Shown here one piece after another: positions 50,701 through 60,900 of a stretch of DNA of 64,000 nucleotides; position 1 is the stretch's first letter; the number at the start of each line of letters is the position of its first letter. Position numbers and translations under genes: made by a program. Under the pieces are notes generated by a model. The model was not told the origin of the DNA and searched no databases. It saw only the letters and a list, made by a program, of their open reading frames with translations. The stretch spans positions 186,001 through 250,000 of the forward strand of contig NW_025407869.1 of assembly GCF_003324165.1 (NCBI RefSeq), given 5' to 3'. The DNA comes from Naegleria lovaniensis. Taxonomy: Eukaryota > Heterolobosea > Eutetramitea > Acrasida > Naegleriidae.

Positions 50701-51191
50701 CTGTTTTCCATATTGAAACAAGTGAAGTTTTGCCAAACTTAACAGAACGACTTACATTAACCGACGACATCAGTTTTACCATTATTCAAACACACGACTC
50801 ATTAATTCATGCTCAAAATCATATTGCGGCATTTTTGCTTAAAAAGCCCGTAGAATTTGAAATTAAGACTAATCATATTTCTTTGAGCAATGCAACCGTA
50901 GAGGTTCGCAATTTCAATGAGAACAATGAAAATGCATCTCGACATTCTGAACCAATTAACTCATTTAAAATATTTGTGGCACCAAATCAGACGGATCCAT
51001 TCAAATTTAAATTAATTGGACAATTTTCATCAACAACCAGCACCAAGCTTTATCAAAAACAAATTGCTGTGATTGTTGGAAATTATCAGTTGTTGTCACC
51101 TCCTTTTTACGTATTTGCAAAGAAAACAAAAAACCTCGTTTCGTATTCCCAGCTGAGCCAGGTGGTGGCTTCGTCTCAAGACATGCAATAA
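47751..51191 (+). CDS. P-element/THAP9-like transposase-related protein
   Basis: 1146 residues from the ATG at 47751, no stop or intron. The frame is open 100 nt further upstream without a better ATG. The central region has an order seen in P-element-type transposases: 'FGLVQIDAVDVTPHLGINTKLGLVYGA' (first D), 'RNIVCTVSDAGSANYKYF' (second D) followed by 'HHFCYSHHCKNMRNAI' (the usual 'PPHLLKxxRN' position), and 'LLGTRSLEGFFGESRDYSKRT' (the usual 'LENFFGxIR', third acidic residue). An insertion of about 230 residues with beta-rich sequence lies inside this core, and a C-terminal ~110-residue region (FEIKTNHISLSNATVEVR) is also beta-rich. No THAP zinc finger is visible at the N-terminus. It may be an element or a domesticated gene. 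Confidence 0.6.
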   Translation: MLKHERNAFVGLLRPEYHVAIKTMLFAVHQYINVEHLIEDIIDQCGFHRKDFNTIHRHLELYFSYLITHNKRVPFVLYCCKFQVDNSTKIAQYVTDCIDPDEDSAIYNIYSDPKFQNQRQNQELTSEWINKLHFQGYLKLKECHDELMRIRQKRKHSKTSTACEDPPQTSTTSQRYSSSTIMKLLEPEKNVGVIELHKILDHGFAEDYITLSYSTKEQTAPYYMLQQLINNKFIPTHSSIVNTKSDTISHNFVDHADFKSQNNDDDSYYSECDIFDEDIQELKKLFFQVLGSRKLVPRTFFFTYLRDAFSQLICKDSRGHRWSPSVLCFAQDLLVIMGYNAYEALARGLKRGQEFEPSSERCNLVLPCSSTLDHHFHTASYGEGNTKLDKDDFDKLVEKMKVIENQNFGLVQIDAVDVTPHLGINTKLGLVYGANEGPLKISDCTALAQSPNFPPKGFLAEKIVQTLYCSINGEVRIPGNFKVCTTETEQTIRDTISEFRDTYTRNIVCTVSDAGSANYKYFTSSPNELHHFCYSHHCKNMRNAINGRPKLYPVATKVGAPNLQIARHSSACISSNDNGNGCHLMKIVIQRTQATNIPLSFIVNDKDTISFEWKEKEPRNFNSGGISFYHSSNDNELSVTLLSETLHTNIGKVCVANFSNQDIAVTKISCSILQRFELNTLDEIYRQQPLEWCKIVKRSSFIKYDDQSEDVLRDVCNLQLLEKLRLLNERTNYRYLGFYKYLKAIHDLFHVYDDKNHDGTSSHNLHEVLQVLKENLDYLNEWDTVFQDVIISNKNNNFTLSGTLTKNIIIHNIKTIQKLIRIIPQDAVFDLSLLGTRSLEGFFGESRDYSKRTTVLDYHRSYSNMKIKLVKKECVYLSYNNDRKRKYCDAPSQINQQILMRMTEKQFVDFNNERKQARESVTSISYSFTDQDLICAKDLQLRCLQHRVNSIRQSYHQSRHDYRAGFATDFMETSISNYYNISLPVFHIETSEVLPNLTERLTLTDDISFTIIQTHDSLIHAQNHIAAFLLKKPVEFEIKTNHISLSNATVEVRNFNENNENASRHSEPINSFKIFVAPNQTDPFKFKLIGQFSSTTSTKLYQKQIAVIVGNYQLLSPPFYVFAKKTKNLVSYSQLSQVVASSQDMQ

Positions 51192-51456
51192 AATGTCAAG
51201 CATTTTTCATCACAAAAAAAGTTCGTCCAAAAATTGGAACACGTTTAAAATTGTTCACCTATTTATTTCTTCCGACCACAATTACACCGTATTTTTCTAA
51301 TCACAACAACATACCTCAAGTCGTTTTATTATTCATTATAGCTCCAGCAGAAGCCTTTGTCCTTCAACAAAGACAAAGCAGCTTTTGCTGGGCGAACAAC
51401 AAAAAGCTAATGTAACAAAAACACTGAGACGTAGCCCGAATGAACCAAATAAAGGA

Positions 51457-53983
51457 ATGTTACACCAGCGAAGTGGTAGTTGGGAACGCCAGAACTCCTT
51501 GCCATCAAAAACAACCACATCTGCTACGCTCATCAACAACGAGGATGAAGAAGATCGAATTTTCAAACAATTGCTCCATCCTGAAAAAGAATCAAACAAA
51601 ATCGGAGCTATCCTATCAATAGTACCCACTCTCTATGGATTAGTGTTTTGTTGGGAGCGAGGATTGCAGCCATTTCTTGCACTCACCTTCATTGAAATCT
51701 CCTCACAAATATTACTCAACATTATCATTCAACGATTTGCTGCTAACTTGACACAATTTTCAGTGATCAACATTTTTCGAATTCCCATCGTCATGAGCGT
51801 ACAATTTTTCATGTATTGGTTTTATGGACCTCTGGTACCGTACCATGTTTTTTCGGTTTTCCGAATTTTATTTGCCTCCCACAATTGTTACTATGATGTA
51901 AGATTGTTACTGTTACATGGGTTAGGAAATTTGACTTCAACAGTTGGAGGAATGTACTATTCATATTTACTAGAGAGGCATAAGTTTTCAAAGTGTGAGG
52001 AGAACATGTTTTCACAGAAAATGATTGAGGTGATTGTTTTAGAATATTTAGTATGGATGGGGTCGGTTTTATTTTCTCACTATCTCAAAAAAAGAAATGA
52101 AGAATTTACAGAGAATCAAATTGTTATTGCAAAGGAGAAATACCTCAATAACGAGAAGACTCAATTTATAGCAAATTTGAGTCACGAAGCAAGAAATTCA
52201 TTGCAAGGAATAATGGCCACTGTGGAAGTGTTGAAACACAAATTTCATGATGGAATTTGCATGAAAAGCTGTGAACATTGTTTCAAAAAAGATAGTGCCA
52301 TCTCTGAATTGATTGGAGACATTCAATCCAGTGCATCTCTTTTATTACACATTTTATCATCATCATTGCAAATGAGTTCACTTGAAATGGGAAAGATCAA
52401 ATTGAAGAATGAAGAATTCAACATTCTTTCATTGTTTGAATCAATGACAGGAGTATTCTCATTGGAAGCACAAGGAAAAAACCTTTCTCTGAATTCATTT
52501 TTCGATGCTTCAAAAGTTCCATTGAATTTGAAGGGAGATTCCGTTCGAGTGAGTCAAATATTGATGAATATCATTTCAAATGCCATCAAATACACATCTC
52601 AAGGTTTTGTGAGAGTGAATTGCAGTAGTTTGAACGATGAAGAACTTGTAGACAAGTTTGAAAAGATAGATTCTAGTAAGGTCTACGTGAAATTTGAATG
52701 TATTGACAGTGGATGTGGAATTGCTCAAGATCAAATTGGAAAATTATTTCAACCTTATCACACTATTGATCCCAACACGGATGTCACGCATAGATTCGAT
52801 TTTTATTTCAAGACAGCGTCCAACATTAGTAGTGATAATAATGCAGGAAGTAGTTTGATTAACACCAATAGAAATGGATTGGGATTGAATATTACGAAAT
52901 TACTTGTGGAGAAAATGAATGGAAAAATAGAAATTGTAAGTGAGCCATCTAAAGGGACTACAGTCACTGTAATTCTTCCAATGGAGGGAGTCAAAGCCCC
53001 TCCAAATGAAGGTTCTCAGGAAAAATGGCCTTTGAACACATCTCAAATACTCCACGATTCTTTATCTACCAGCGATAAAATTATGGCCGTTGTTATAGAT
53101 GAAAATAGGTACTTTAGGGAAACCTTAAAGCAATATTTAGGATTGTTCAAGAGGGTTAATACTGTTTTAGAATTTGACACTTTTCAACAATTCTCTGTTG
53201 ACTGGGATCACGCGTCAAAACCTTCCATTAACAATGTTCGTACTCTGATATTTTGCATGGAAGGAGACTTGCAGAAAATTTCACACGCCTTGCTAAATGG
53301 GAAAGGCGAACAACATAATATTCAAATTATTCCAACTATTTTAAGAGGAGCTACACGATCATTTAATGACAAGACTTATCTGTCAAAGCCAGTACACTTT
53401 CATGATTTGGTTGAAGTTTTGAGAGAAGGCAAGTCGGACGAGGAAGCACTCAGGGATACGAATGAACACAAAGCACATACAGATGATTTCTCTGTAAGAT
53501 CAGTACTATTGGCTGATGATAATGCAGTGAATCGAAAAATATTGGTGAACATGTTGAAAATTATTGGTTTCAAAGATATTGACACTGCAAGTGATGGATT
53601 GGATTGTTTCAACAAATTCAAAACGAAGGAATATTCTTTGGTTTTATTGGATTGTTTCATGCCTGTCATGACGTAAGTGTTATTTAACGAACCTCAATTA
53701 TAATTGAATGGAATTTCAATGGTATTGCATTGTTGAACAATAATGAACGTTAATGATAATTGAATGAAATTTCAATAATTTTAGAGGAAGAGAATCATGT
53801 GAAATGATTCGAAATTTTGACAAACAACGAGAGAATGGTGAAAAACGAGTTCCAATTTTCGCCATCACTGCCAACACATGGGAAACGAAAGAACAACTTT
53901 TATCTCAAGGCTTTGATGATGTTTTATACAAACCCATCACTCTCAATGACCTCAAGCAAAAAGTTATGGAGGTCCTCCTGTAA
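51457..53983 (+). CDS. Hybrid histidine kinase 1 (membrane sensor, pseudo-receiver and receiver)
   Basis: Exons 51457..53672 and 53785..53983, 804 residues; 112-bp intron (GTAAGT/TTAG) inside the receiver, right after the phosphorylated-Asp loop (LLDCFMPVMTG). Five or six hydrophobic helices span about 50-220. The H-box is FIANLSHEARNSLQG with His near 242. A cysteine-rich insert follows (GICMKSCEHCFKKDS). The ATPase has N box IISNAIKYT, D box DSGCGIAQDQIGKLF and G box GLGLNITKLLVEKMNGK. A degenerate receiver (about 540-650, 'VVIDENRYFRETL...YLSKPVHF') lacks the phosphorylatable Asp context. The final receiver is complete (LADDNAVNRK, Asp near 732, Lys in LYKPI). It senses an unknown signal in a phosphorelay. 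The nearly identical partner lies 246 bp downstream. Confidence 0.9.
51478..51493 (+). repeat. Right copy of the 16-bp inverted repeat (encodes part of SGSWERQ)
   Basis: AGTTGGGAACGCCAGA, exact inverted match to 47608-47623. It lies in codons 8-13 of histidine kinase 1. Confidence 0.7.
52171..52790 (+). repeat. Homogenised tract A, copy 1 (HisKA/HATPase region of kinase 1)
   Basis: 620 bp almost identical at nucleotide level, silent sites included, to 54884-55503 in kinase 2, with no length difference. Sequence on either side of the tract is clearly diverged. See the gene-conversion finding. Confidence 0.85.
53500..53938 (+). repeat. Homogenised tract B, copy 1 (receiver, intron and last exon of kinase 1)
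   Basis: Near-identical to 56190-56635 in kinase 2, including much of the intron; the intron in kinase 2 carries a small duplication of the AATTGAATGGAATTTCAAT type. Confidence 0.8.
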
Positions 53984-54229
53984 GTGCAGCCTCAAGTTGA
54001 TGATCCAAAACGGTGGTCAGCAAAAGTTTGACCGTCTTTCCAAAGAACTGAGCTCTCTTTTATCTCTCGCAGCTGCAAAAAAAATTTGTCCTCGATTCAT
54101 CGGAGCAGTCGAATTGGTAGCGGCATACTAATTGAAAGCCCTTCTCAAAGCGGCACTCTAACGAACGCTACTCTAACGAAGTAAATATATAACTATCGTA
54201 ATTGGTTTTGTCATCATCATTAGTACAAG

Positions 54230-56680
54230 ATGGAAACTCTGAAACCTTCGGAGCAAGAAAAGAACGCTGAAATTTTGAAACAAGCACTCGGACGCCAGAA
54301 AGATCTCAACAAACTAGGACCGAATTTGATTTTGATCCCATTTCTCTTTGGCTGCACGTTTTGTTGGACAAGGGGGCTTTCGACTTTTATTGTACTCACT
54401 CTTTCTGAATTCTTATTACATTTCTCCTTTAATTTTGGATCGATGAGGTTTATAACGACTCTAAAAGGCTTCACTGTGTTGAATATGATTAGGCTTCCTT
54501 TGGTGATGTCCATACAATTTTTAATGTATTTTTACTATGGCCCTTTTATTCCTTATCATGCATTTGGACTTGTGAGGATGTTATTTGCAGCAAACAACTG
54601 TTTTTACAGCAACATGTTATTCATTGTTCATGGATATGGTCTGATGGGGTCAATTCTTGTAGGAATGGTAGTTTCATTTATGCAAGAGAAGGAGCACATG
54701 AAACCTTATGAAATTACATTATTCTATCACCGACTTGTAGAAGTATTTGTTTTGCAGCATTTGGTTTGGATAGGCGCGTTTTTGTTCACTTCCTTTGCCA
54801 AGAAAAGAAATGAAGAGTATACGGAAAATGTAATCGAGTTCTCAAAGGAGAAGATTTTGAATGCAGAAAAGACCCAATTCATTGCAAATTTGAGTCATGA
54901 AGCAAGGAATTCATTGCAAGGAATAATGGCCACTGTGGAAGTGTTGAACCACAAATTTCATGATGGAGTTTGCATGAAAAGTTGTGAACATTGTTTCAAA
55001 AAAGATAGTGCCATCTCTGAATTGATTGGAGACATTCAATCCAGTGCATCTCTTTTATTACACATTTTATCATCATCATTGCAAATGAGTTCACTTGAAA
55101 TGGGAAAGATCAAATTGAAGAATGAAGAATTCAACATTCTTTCATTGTTTGAATCAATGACAGGAGTATTCTCATTGGAAGCACAAGGAAAAAACCTTTC
55201 TCTGAATTCATTTTTCGATGCTTCAAAAGTTCCATTGAATTTGAAGGGAGATTCCGTTCGAGTGAGTCAAATATTGATGAATATCATTTCAAATGCCATC
55301 AAATACACATCTCAAGGTTTTGTGAGAGTGAATTGCAGTAGTTTGAACGATGAAGAACTTGTAGACAAGTTTGAAAAGATAGATTCTAGTAAGGTCTACG
55401 TGAAATTTGAATGTATTGACAGTGGATGTGGAATTGCTCAAGATCAAATTGGAAAATTATTTCAACCTTATCACACTATTGATCCCAATACGGATGTCAC
55501 GCACAAATTTGACTTTTATTTCAAAACTGCACCTCAAAATGCAAGCACAAACAATGGTGGAAGCAGTCTTATCAATACTAACAGGAATGGATTAGGTCTC
55601 AGCATTACGAAACTTTTGGTTGAGAAAATGAATGGAAAAATATTCATTGCAAGCACCGTTTCCAAAGGTACGACCTTGACTGTTATTATACCTTTTGAGG
55701 TAGTAAAAGGCGTGGCTCTCAAAAAGGAAACAAACGAACCAACTCATGCACACAACTTACCTCGAATCATTGAAGATACCTCCAAGGAATGTGTTGCTGT
55801 AATAATAGACGACGATGATTGCTTCAGAGACGCCCTCAAATCCTACTTGACCATTTTTAAAAGGGTGGTTGATGTATATCAGTACGCTTCGCCAATAGAG
55901 TATTTCAATCATGTACAGTCTAGTGACCCTAATTTGCCGAGGTATATCTTCTGTGGAGATGGTAGCTATGATACGATTTATCACCAAGTTGAGAACATTC
56001 CTAATGTCAAAATCATCCCAACATTGTTTAGAGGAACCACAAGGTCTCACCCGAACAAAAAATATCTATCCAAACCCATACATTTTGCTGATATTGTTGG
56101 CATTTTGGACGAAGAGGAGCATGTAACTGTTGAACCGTACAAAGTTATATCCCAAAGACGAAATTCCGTTGCCGAATTATCGGCAAAATCAGTACTCATG
56201 GCAGATGATAATGCAGTGAATCGAAAAATACTGGTGAACATGTTGAAAATTATTGGATTCAAAGATATTGACACTGCAAATGATGGATTGGATTGTTTCA
56301 ACAAATTCAAAAAGAAGGAATATTCTTTGGTTTTATTGGATTGTTTCATGCCTGTCATGACGTAAGTGTTATTTAACGAACCTCAATTATAATTGAATGG
56401 AATTTCAATAATTTTCAATAATGGCACTTTATTGCATTGTTGAACCTCAATGGTAATTGAATGAAATTTCAATAATTTTAGAGGAAGAGAATCATGTGAA
56501 ATGATTCGAAATTTTGAAAAACAACGAGAGAATGGTGAAAAACGAGTTCCAATTTTCGCCATCACTGCCAACACATGGGAAACGAAAGAACAACTTTTAT
56601 CTCAAGGCTTTGATGATGTTTTATACAAACCCATCTCACTGAACGATTTAAAAAATAGAATTATGGAAATGATATCATAG
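54230..56680 (+). CDS. Hybrid histidine kinase 2 (tandem paralogue of kinase 1)
   Basis: Exons 54230..56361 and 56482..56680, 776 residues; 120-bp intron (GTAAGT/TTAG) at the same codon as in kinase 1. The architecture is the same: hydrophobic helices about 30-200, H-box FIANLSHEARNSLQG (His near 222), Cys insert GVCMKSCEHCFKKDS, ATPase N/D/G boxes intact, a degenerate first receiver (VIIDDDDCFRDALK...YLSKPIHF) and a full second receiver (MADDNAVNRK, LLDCFMPVMTG, LYKPI). The membrane domain is aligned but well diverged from kinase 1 (CTFCWTRGLSTFIVLTLSEF against LVFCWERGLQPFLALTFIEI), so input signals may differ while output is shared. The start MET-LKPSEQEKN follows an A-rich leader. Confidence 0.9.
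54884..55503 (+). repeat. Homogenised tract A, copy 2 (kinase 2)
   Basis: Counterpart of 52171-52790, same length. Confidence 0.85.
56190..56635 (+). repeat. Homogenised tract B, copy 2 (kinase 2)
   Basis: Counterpart of 53500-53938; a few bases longer because of a small duplication in the intron. Confidence 0.8.
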
Positions 56681-56809
56681 AGCTAGTGTAATTTTTTTCG
56701 ACGTGGCCATATTTCACAATTAAGTAATGACGTTAATTAAGGTTTGTGGAACCCTATTGCTGAACTCGTCAAAATGATGCAAGAACGAATAAACACACAT
56801 CAACTCCTG

Positions 56810-57742
56810 TTACAAACTAGACATGTAGTTTAAAATGTGAACCAAATGACGTAAATCATGGCAAATGAAATCAGGTTGATATTCTTCAACACAATTCGTG
56901 TGCGTTTCAGTCCAGTGTGTTTCTGAAGTGTAGAGGCAAGAATAAGCTCCTGCGTTTTTTGCACACAAAATATCGTGGAAAGAGTCGCCAACCATCAAAA
57001 TGTTCGCTGGCGATTGCAAATTCAATTGTTGTGCAATATGAAGTAAGCATCCAGGATTGGGTTTGTAAGGTAAAAATTCTCTCGAAAGTAGAATGGTGAA
57101 AAAATCCGAATATTTCGATCCCAATTTCTCAACAAAGAACTTTAAGCTTTTTTCTGAATTTCGTGTCACCACAGCAAAATGTCTTGAAATAGGAGCATTT
57201 GTTGTGCTTTCATAATGACCGAGTGTTGTCGATGCAGTTTCGACAACTAAATTGGCATCATTCGGCAGCAGATTCGATTTCACCATTTTTAATTTTACGA
57301 GCTCATCCAATAACTCAAACAAATGTGGTTGAAATGCAAGTTTTTCGTTCGCTTCTTCCTCGATACGATCAATAATATCAAAAAGTCTCTTCTTTTCCTT
57401 CTCATCACTCAATGCATGAATGGTTGTTAATAAATCTTGTGGTAATGGAATTCCTGTTTCCAAGCGCATCTTTTTAAAATCAATACATGGCACGGTGAGC
57501 GTTCCGTCCATATCAAACACAACCGATTGAATAGATGGTTTTGGATGGTCCAATGCTTCAAATCGGTTGTGAGCGAAATAATAATCTTGAGAGGGAGTGA
57601 TATTGGATGTTGAAGAAGAGGAAGTTGAATGGTTTTGAAAGTGATTTGATAAATTATTATTATTATTCACGGAAACAAACACTTTCCGATAGAGTTGATT
57701 GAAATGTGTGTGATGATGATTCCAAAGTGAGGATATTTTCAT
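56810..57742 (-). CDS. HAD-superfamily phosphatase (phosphoglycolate phosphatase-like)
   Basis: 310 residues, no intron. All four HAD motifs are present: I, VVFDMDGTLTVP (nucleophile and acid/base Asp, near residue 77); II, AVVTRNS; III, the lysine in EFLPYKPNPG; IV, MVGDSFHDILCAKNAG. An alpha-helical cap (about 90-180, 'LFDIIDRIEEEANEKLAFQPHLFELLDELVKLK') lies between motifs I and II, so this is a C1-type cap like phosphoglycolate phosphatase, HDHD and beta-phosphoglucomutase enzymes. The first 70 residues are H/N/S-rich and may include a targeting signal (MKISSLWNHHHTHFNQLYRKVFV). The substrate cannot be inferred. Confidence 0.88.
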   Translation of the reverse strand: MKISSLWNHHHTHFNQLYRKVFVSVNNNNNLSNHFQNHSTSSSSTSNITPSQDYYFAHNRFEALDHPKPSIQSVVFDMDGTLTVPCIDFKKMRLETGIPLPQDLLTTIHALSDEKEKKRLFDIIDRIEEEANEKLAFQPHLFELLDELVKLKMVKSNLLPNDANLVVETASTTLGHYESTTNAPISRHFAVVTRNSEKSLKFFVEKLGSKYSDFFTILLSREFLPYKPNPGCLLHIAQQLNLQSPANILMVGDSFHDILCAKNAGAYSCLYTSETHWTETHTNCVEEYQPDFICHDLRHLVHILNYMSSL

Positions 57743-57909
57743 TTTTTTGATTTTTTAATAAAATAATATAATTTTATTTATTAATAATAGGCCTATTCGA
57801 TAAGTTGATTCATTCAGCTCTATACTTGAATGGAAAATTTTCATTCATTTAATATCATTCATTTGAAACAACATGTTGAATGTTTGTTGTTGTTGAAATG
57901 TAACTTTGA
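57743..57909. other. Short AT-rich spacer before the cyclase 3' end
   Basis: 167 bp of mostly A/T with ATTTATTAATAATAG; nothing recognised. Confidence 0.4.
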
Positions 57910-60900
57910 TCATGGGTGATAATAACTCTCTTCCAAAAAATATGGTTTTGGTTCTCCATCCTTACTTAATCGAATATCTCCTGACCATGACTCTGGAAGT
58001 TTGCAATTCGAATAAATGTCACAGGCCCGTGAATAAAATCGACACATGGCGAGCACAAAAGGATTGCTTGTGGTGGTGTCATTCCTAATTTGTTTGGTTA
58101 GTTCAAGACATTCATCGAACTTTTTAGATTGAAATAACGACACCACTTGGGAAATTGTAGATTTTTCGAACAAATCTTCGTTTTGGATCATGGTCTTCCA
58201 TTTCTTGCCTTTTATGGCATATAAATCTCGAGCAATTTGTTTGCCCTTCAAAATAAATTTTCCAATATAAATAATGTAGGCATCTGATATCTGACTGGAA
58301 CCATTGATAACAGTCTCCGTGACAATGATTCTTGATTTAAATGATCGGGACACTGATTCACAGCGCGAGGCAACATTGGTTGTATCAGAAATAACGGTAG
58401 CATCGAGTCTGTCTTCGTATCCAATAGTTCCAAGGCTCACCTTGGATCATTTAAAACCAATGTCGGAAAACAATATTTCAACACGAGTTTAAATAATTTA
58501 AATCAATACCTCAATAATAACACCTACCATACCATTGGAAATACCAATTCCCATTTTTACACTGTATACATTTTCAGCGTTGAATTTTTCCAACTCGAAT
58601 ATCATTTCCAATGAAGCTTTCACCGCAGATTGAGGGTCAGGAAACAGCGCCATGATACCATCGCCTGAATTTGATTGAATAATAATAACAAATATCAATT
58701 TACATTTCAGATGATTGCAAGGTTACATTCCACATGATTATTTCGAATTCTACAAACCTAATATTTTATCTATGAATCCTCCATACTTGCTAATAGGCGG
58801 TGCTATCTATTATGGTCGAAATGTGGTAATGTTATCAACAGAATATTGTGGGGTCGAAAAAATACTTACCTTAAATAGCAGTCGATTGATGAAACTAAAC
58901 CCTTCTTTGGCTGAAAGAGACTCCATTAATTCTGTAAAACCATAAATATCTGAAAAGAGAACAGTCATTTCTCGTGAGATTGCGTCACCTAGTCTCACTT
59001 TGGTCACATGACTCTTTCCAAGGAGCTTTAAAAATTCAGATGGAAGAAATCGAGCGTAGGATTTGTTGATAGAGCTGAAAATTTTAGCATTGTCAATACT
59101 AATTGAAATGATTAACTTGGCAGTGTTGATCTTTTCCACGGTGAAAGAGTGTTCGATTTCTCTATTTTCGAGATAGACGCACCCAATCACACTTTTTTCA
59201 CGAATAATTGGCAAACATAATGCTGAGGCAATATGAGAATTCTCAAAGTATGGATCAAGTTCCGTAGATTGTGAAAAAACTTGCTCATATCTCGTTCGCA
59301 TTGTCCTATATATCATTTTCAGAGGCAATTTATCAGCGATTTTGTCAATAGATGCCTCTTCATGATTTAGGTGTGGCAGTATGCTCACTTTTGGGTTTAA
59401 TTCATCATTAAGCTCTGCATCTAGATATAGTGTAGTATTTCTTTTGAGGAGTAGGCAACATCGATTAGAGTCAGTATGTTCGTTTAGCAAAGGTAAAATA
59501 GAAATAAATATCTCTTTGAAGTCAACTTCGTTGCTCTCTGCAAATCTGCTCTTAGTAATGGATGTTAATGAAAATTCTTGTTGGACAGTGGAGGCGCTTT
59601 TTTCGGAAGAGCTCGTCGACGATGCTACGGATGTACCCATCTCTCGTTCATAGGCATCTATTTGATCCTTGTATTTCTCGCAAATATGGTTAACCATAAG
59701 AGATGCACCCATTTCATTGAATTGCTCGTATGCATTGAAAAAATACTTTCCAGAAATGCTGTCAAATAGATTAAGATCTTTGAATAACTCTCCCAATTTT
59801 AGGTTGCAAAACTTCACCATAAAGTGGTTTCTTTCTTGGGTGGCAAGTGTCAAACTTTGTGTCAGCAAATTGATAATGCTTCTAGTGTTGTCATGTCCAA
59901 ACCGTAAATATTCACACCATAGCTTCTCTGCTTTGATCAATGCAAATGGGCTTGGAAAAATCAGTGAATTACATTGGCAAAGCCTTTCCAATCTTTGCAG
60001 GACGTCATCAATAATTTTGTCACTTTTTTGCAGTCTCTCCTCTTGATTGGGTATGTGATTCAATAGAATATACTTTTGAAAAGCACAACATACTAAACCT
60101 TGAGAAATAACGAGAACCCACTCAGCACACATTCCAAATACTTCTTCTTTAAATTCAAACGTCTGTTCAATGCATGTAAACGACTCTTCCAATTGCTGTT
60201 GAAAAAAGAGAGAAATTGCTTTAAACAAGAAGTGCATACATCTAAAAAAGGGATAGTGAATAACATCACAAGTGTATGGAGGGTCAAAACTCTCCGTCTC
60301 ACCGCAAATGACTCTCTTCATCTCAAGAATCATGTTACTGGTGTCTAGAAGGACACAATTTCCAATTTCCTTAATAATGGCAATGCATTGCTTGCTGAGC
60401 TCAATAGAAGTTTTGATATCAGAATTAGCAAAAAAGAAATGGTAGAAGGGGTAATATGTTATGGTAAACACTCCGTATCCTCTATTGTTACACTTGACTG
60501 TCAATAGAAAAGCTTCTTCAATCAAATTCCAAACTTCCAAGGCATTGATGTTTGGATACAAAGCAAAGCTCATAATTTTAAGTAAGAGGCATGAGGACCA
60601 GTGTTGTGGGTTCTTGTACCGATTTCGTGAGAGCTCTATCGAAGCATCAATAAACATTGTCATTCTAGGCCAAATATCATACGTGCTCCAAAAATGAGAG
60701 CAGACGGCGAGTAAAATGGGAGCATCCAGACACAATCCATGTTTCAGTACTTTTTCCATACCTATCAGCATGCAGGTCATAAAAATAAATCTGCTGTTTG
60801 GAGTGTGCATGGTGTCCAGTGATTTCATATGGAAGATTGCTGGACAACTCTGAGCAAGCATTTGTATAAAATATATATCCTCTGGATCTGTCATATCAGG

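Noticed and set aside
47608-51493. The 16-bp inverted repeats as proven terminal repeats of a transposon
   Set aside because: No matching target duplication was found outside them and both lie inside apparent coding regions; reported only as an observation.
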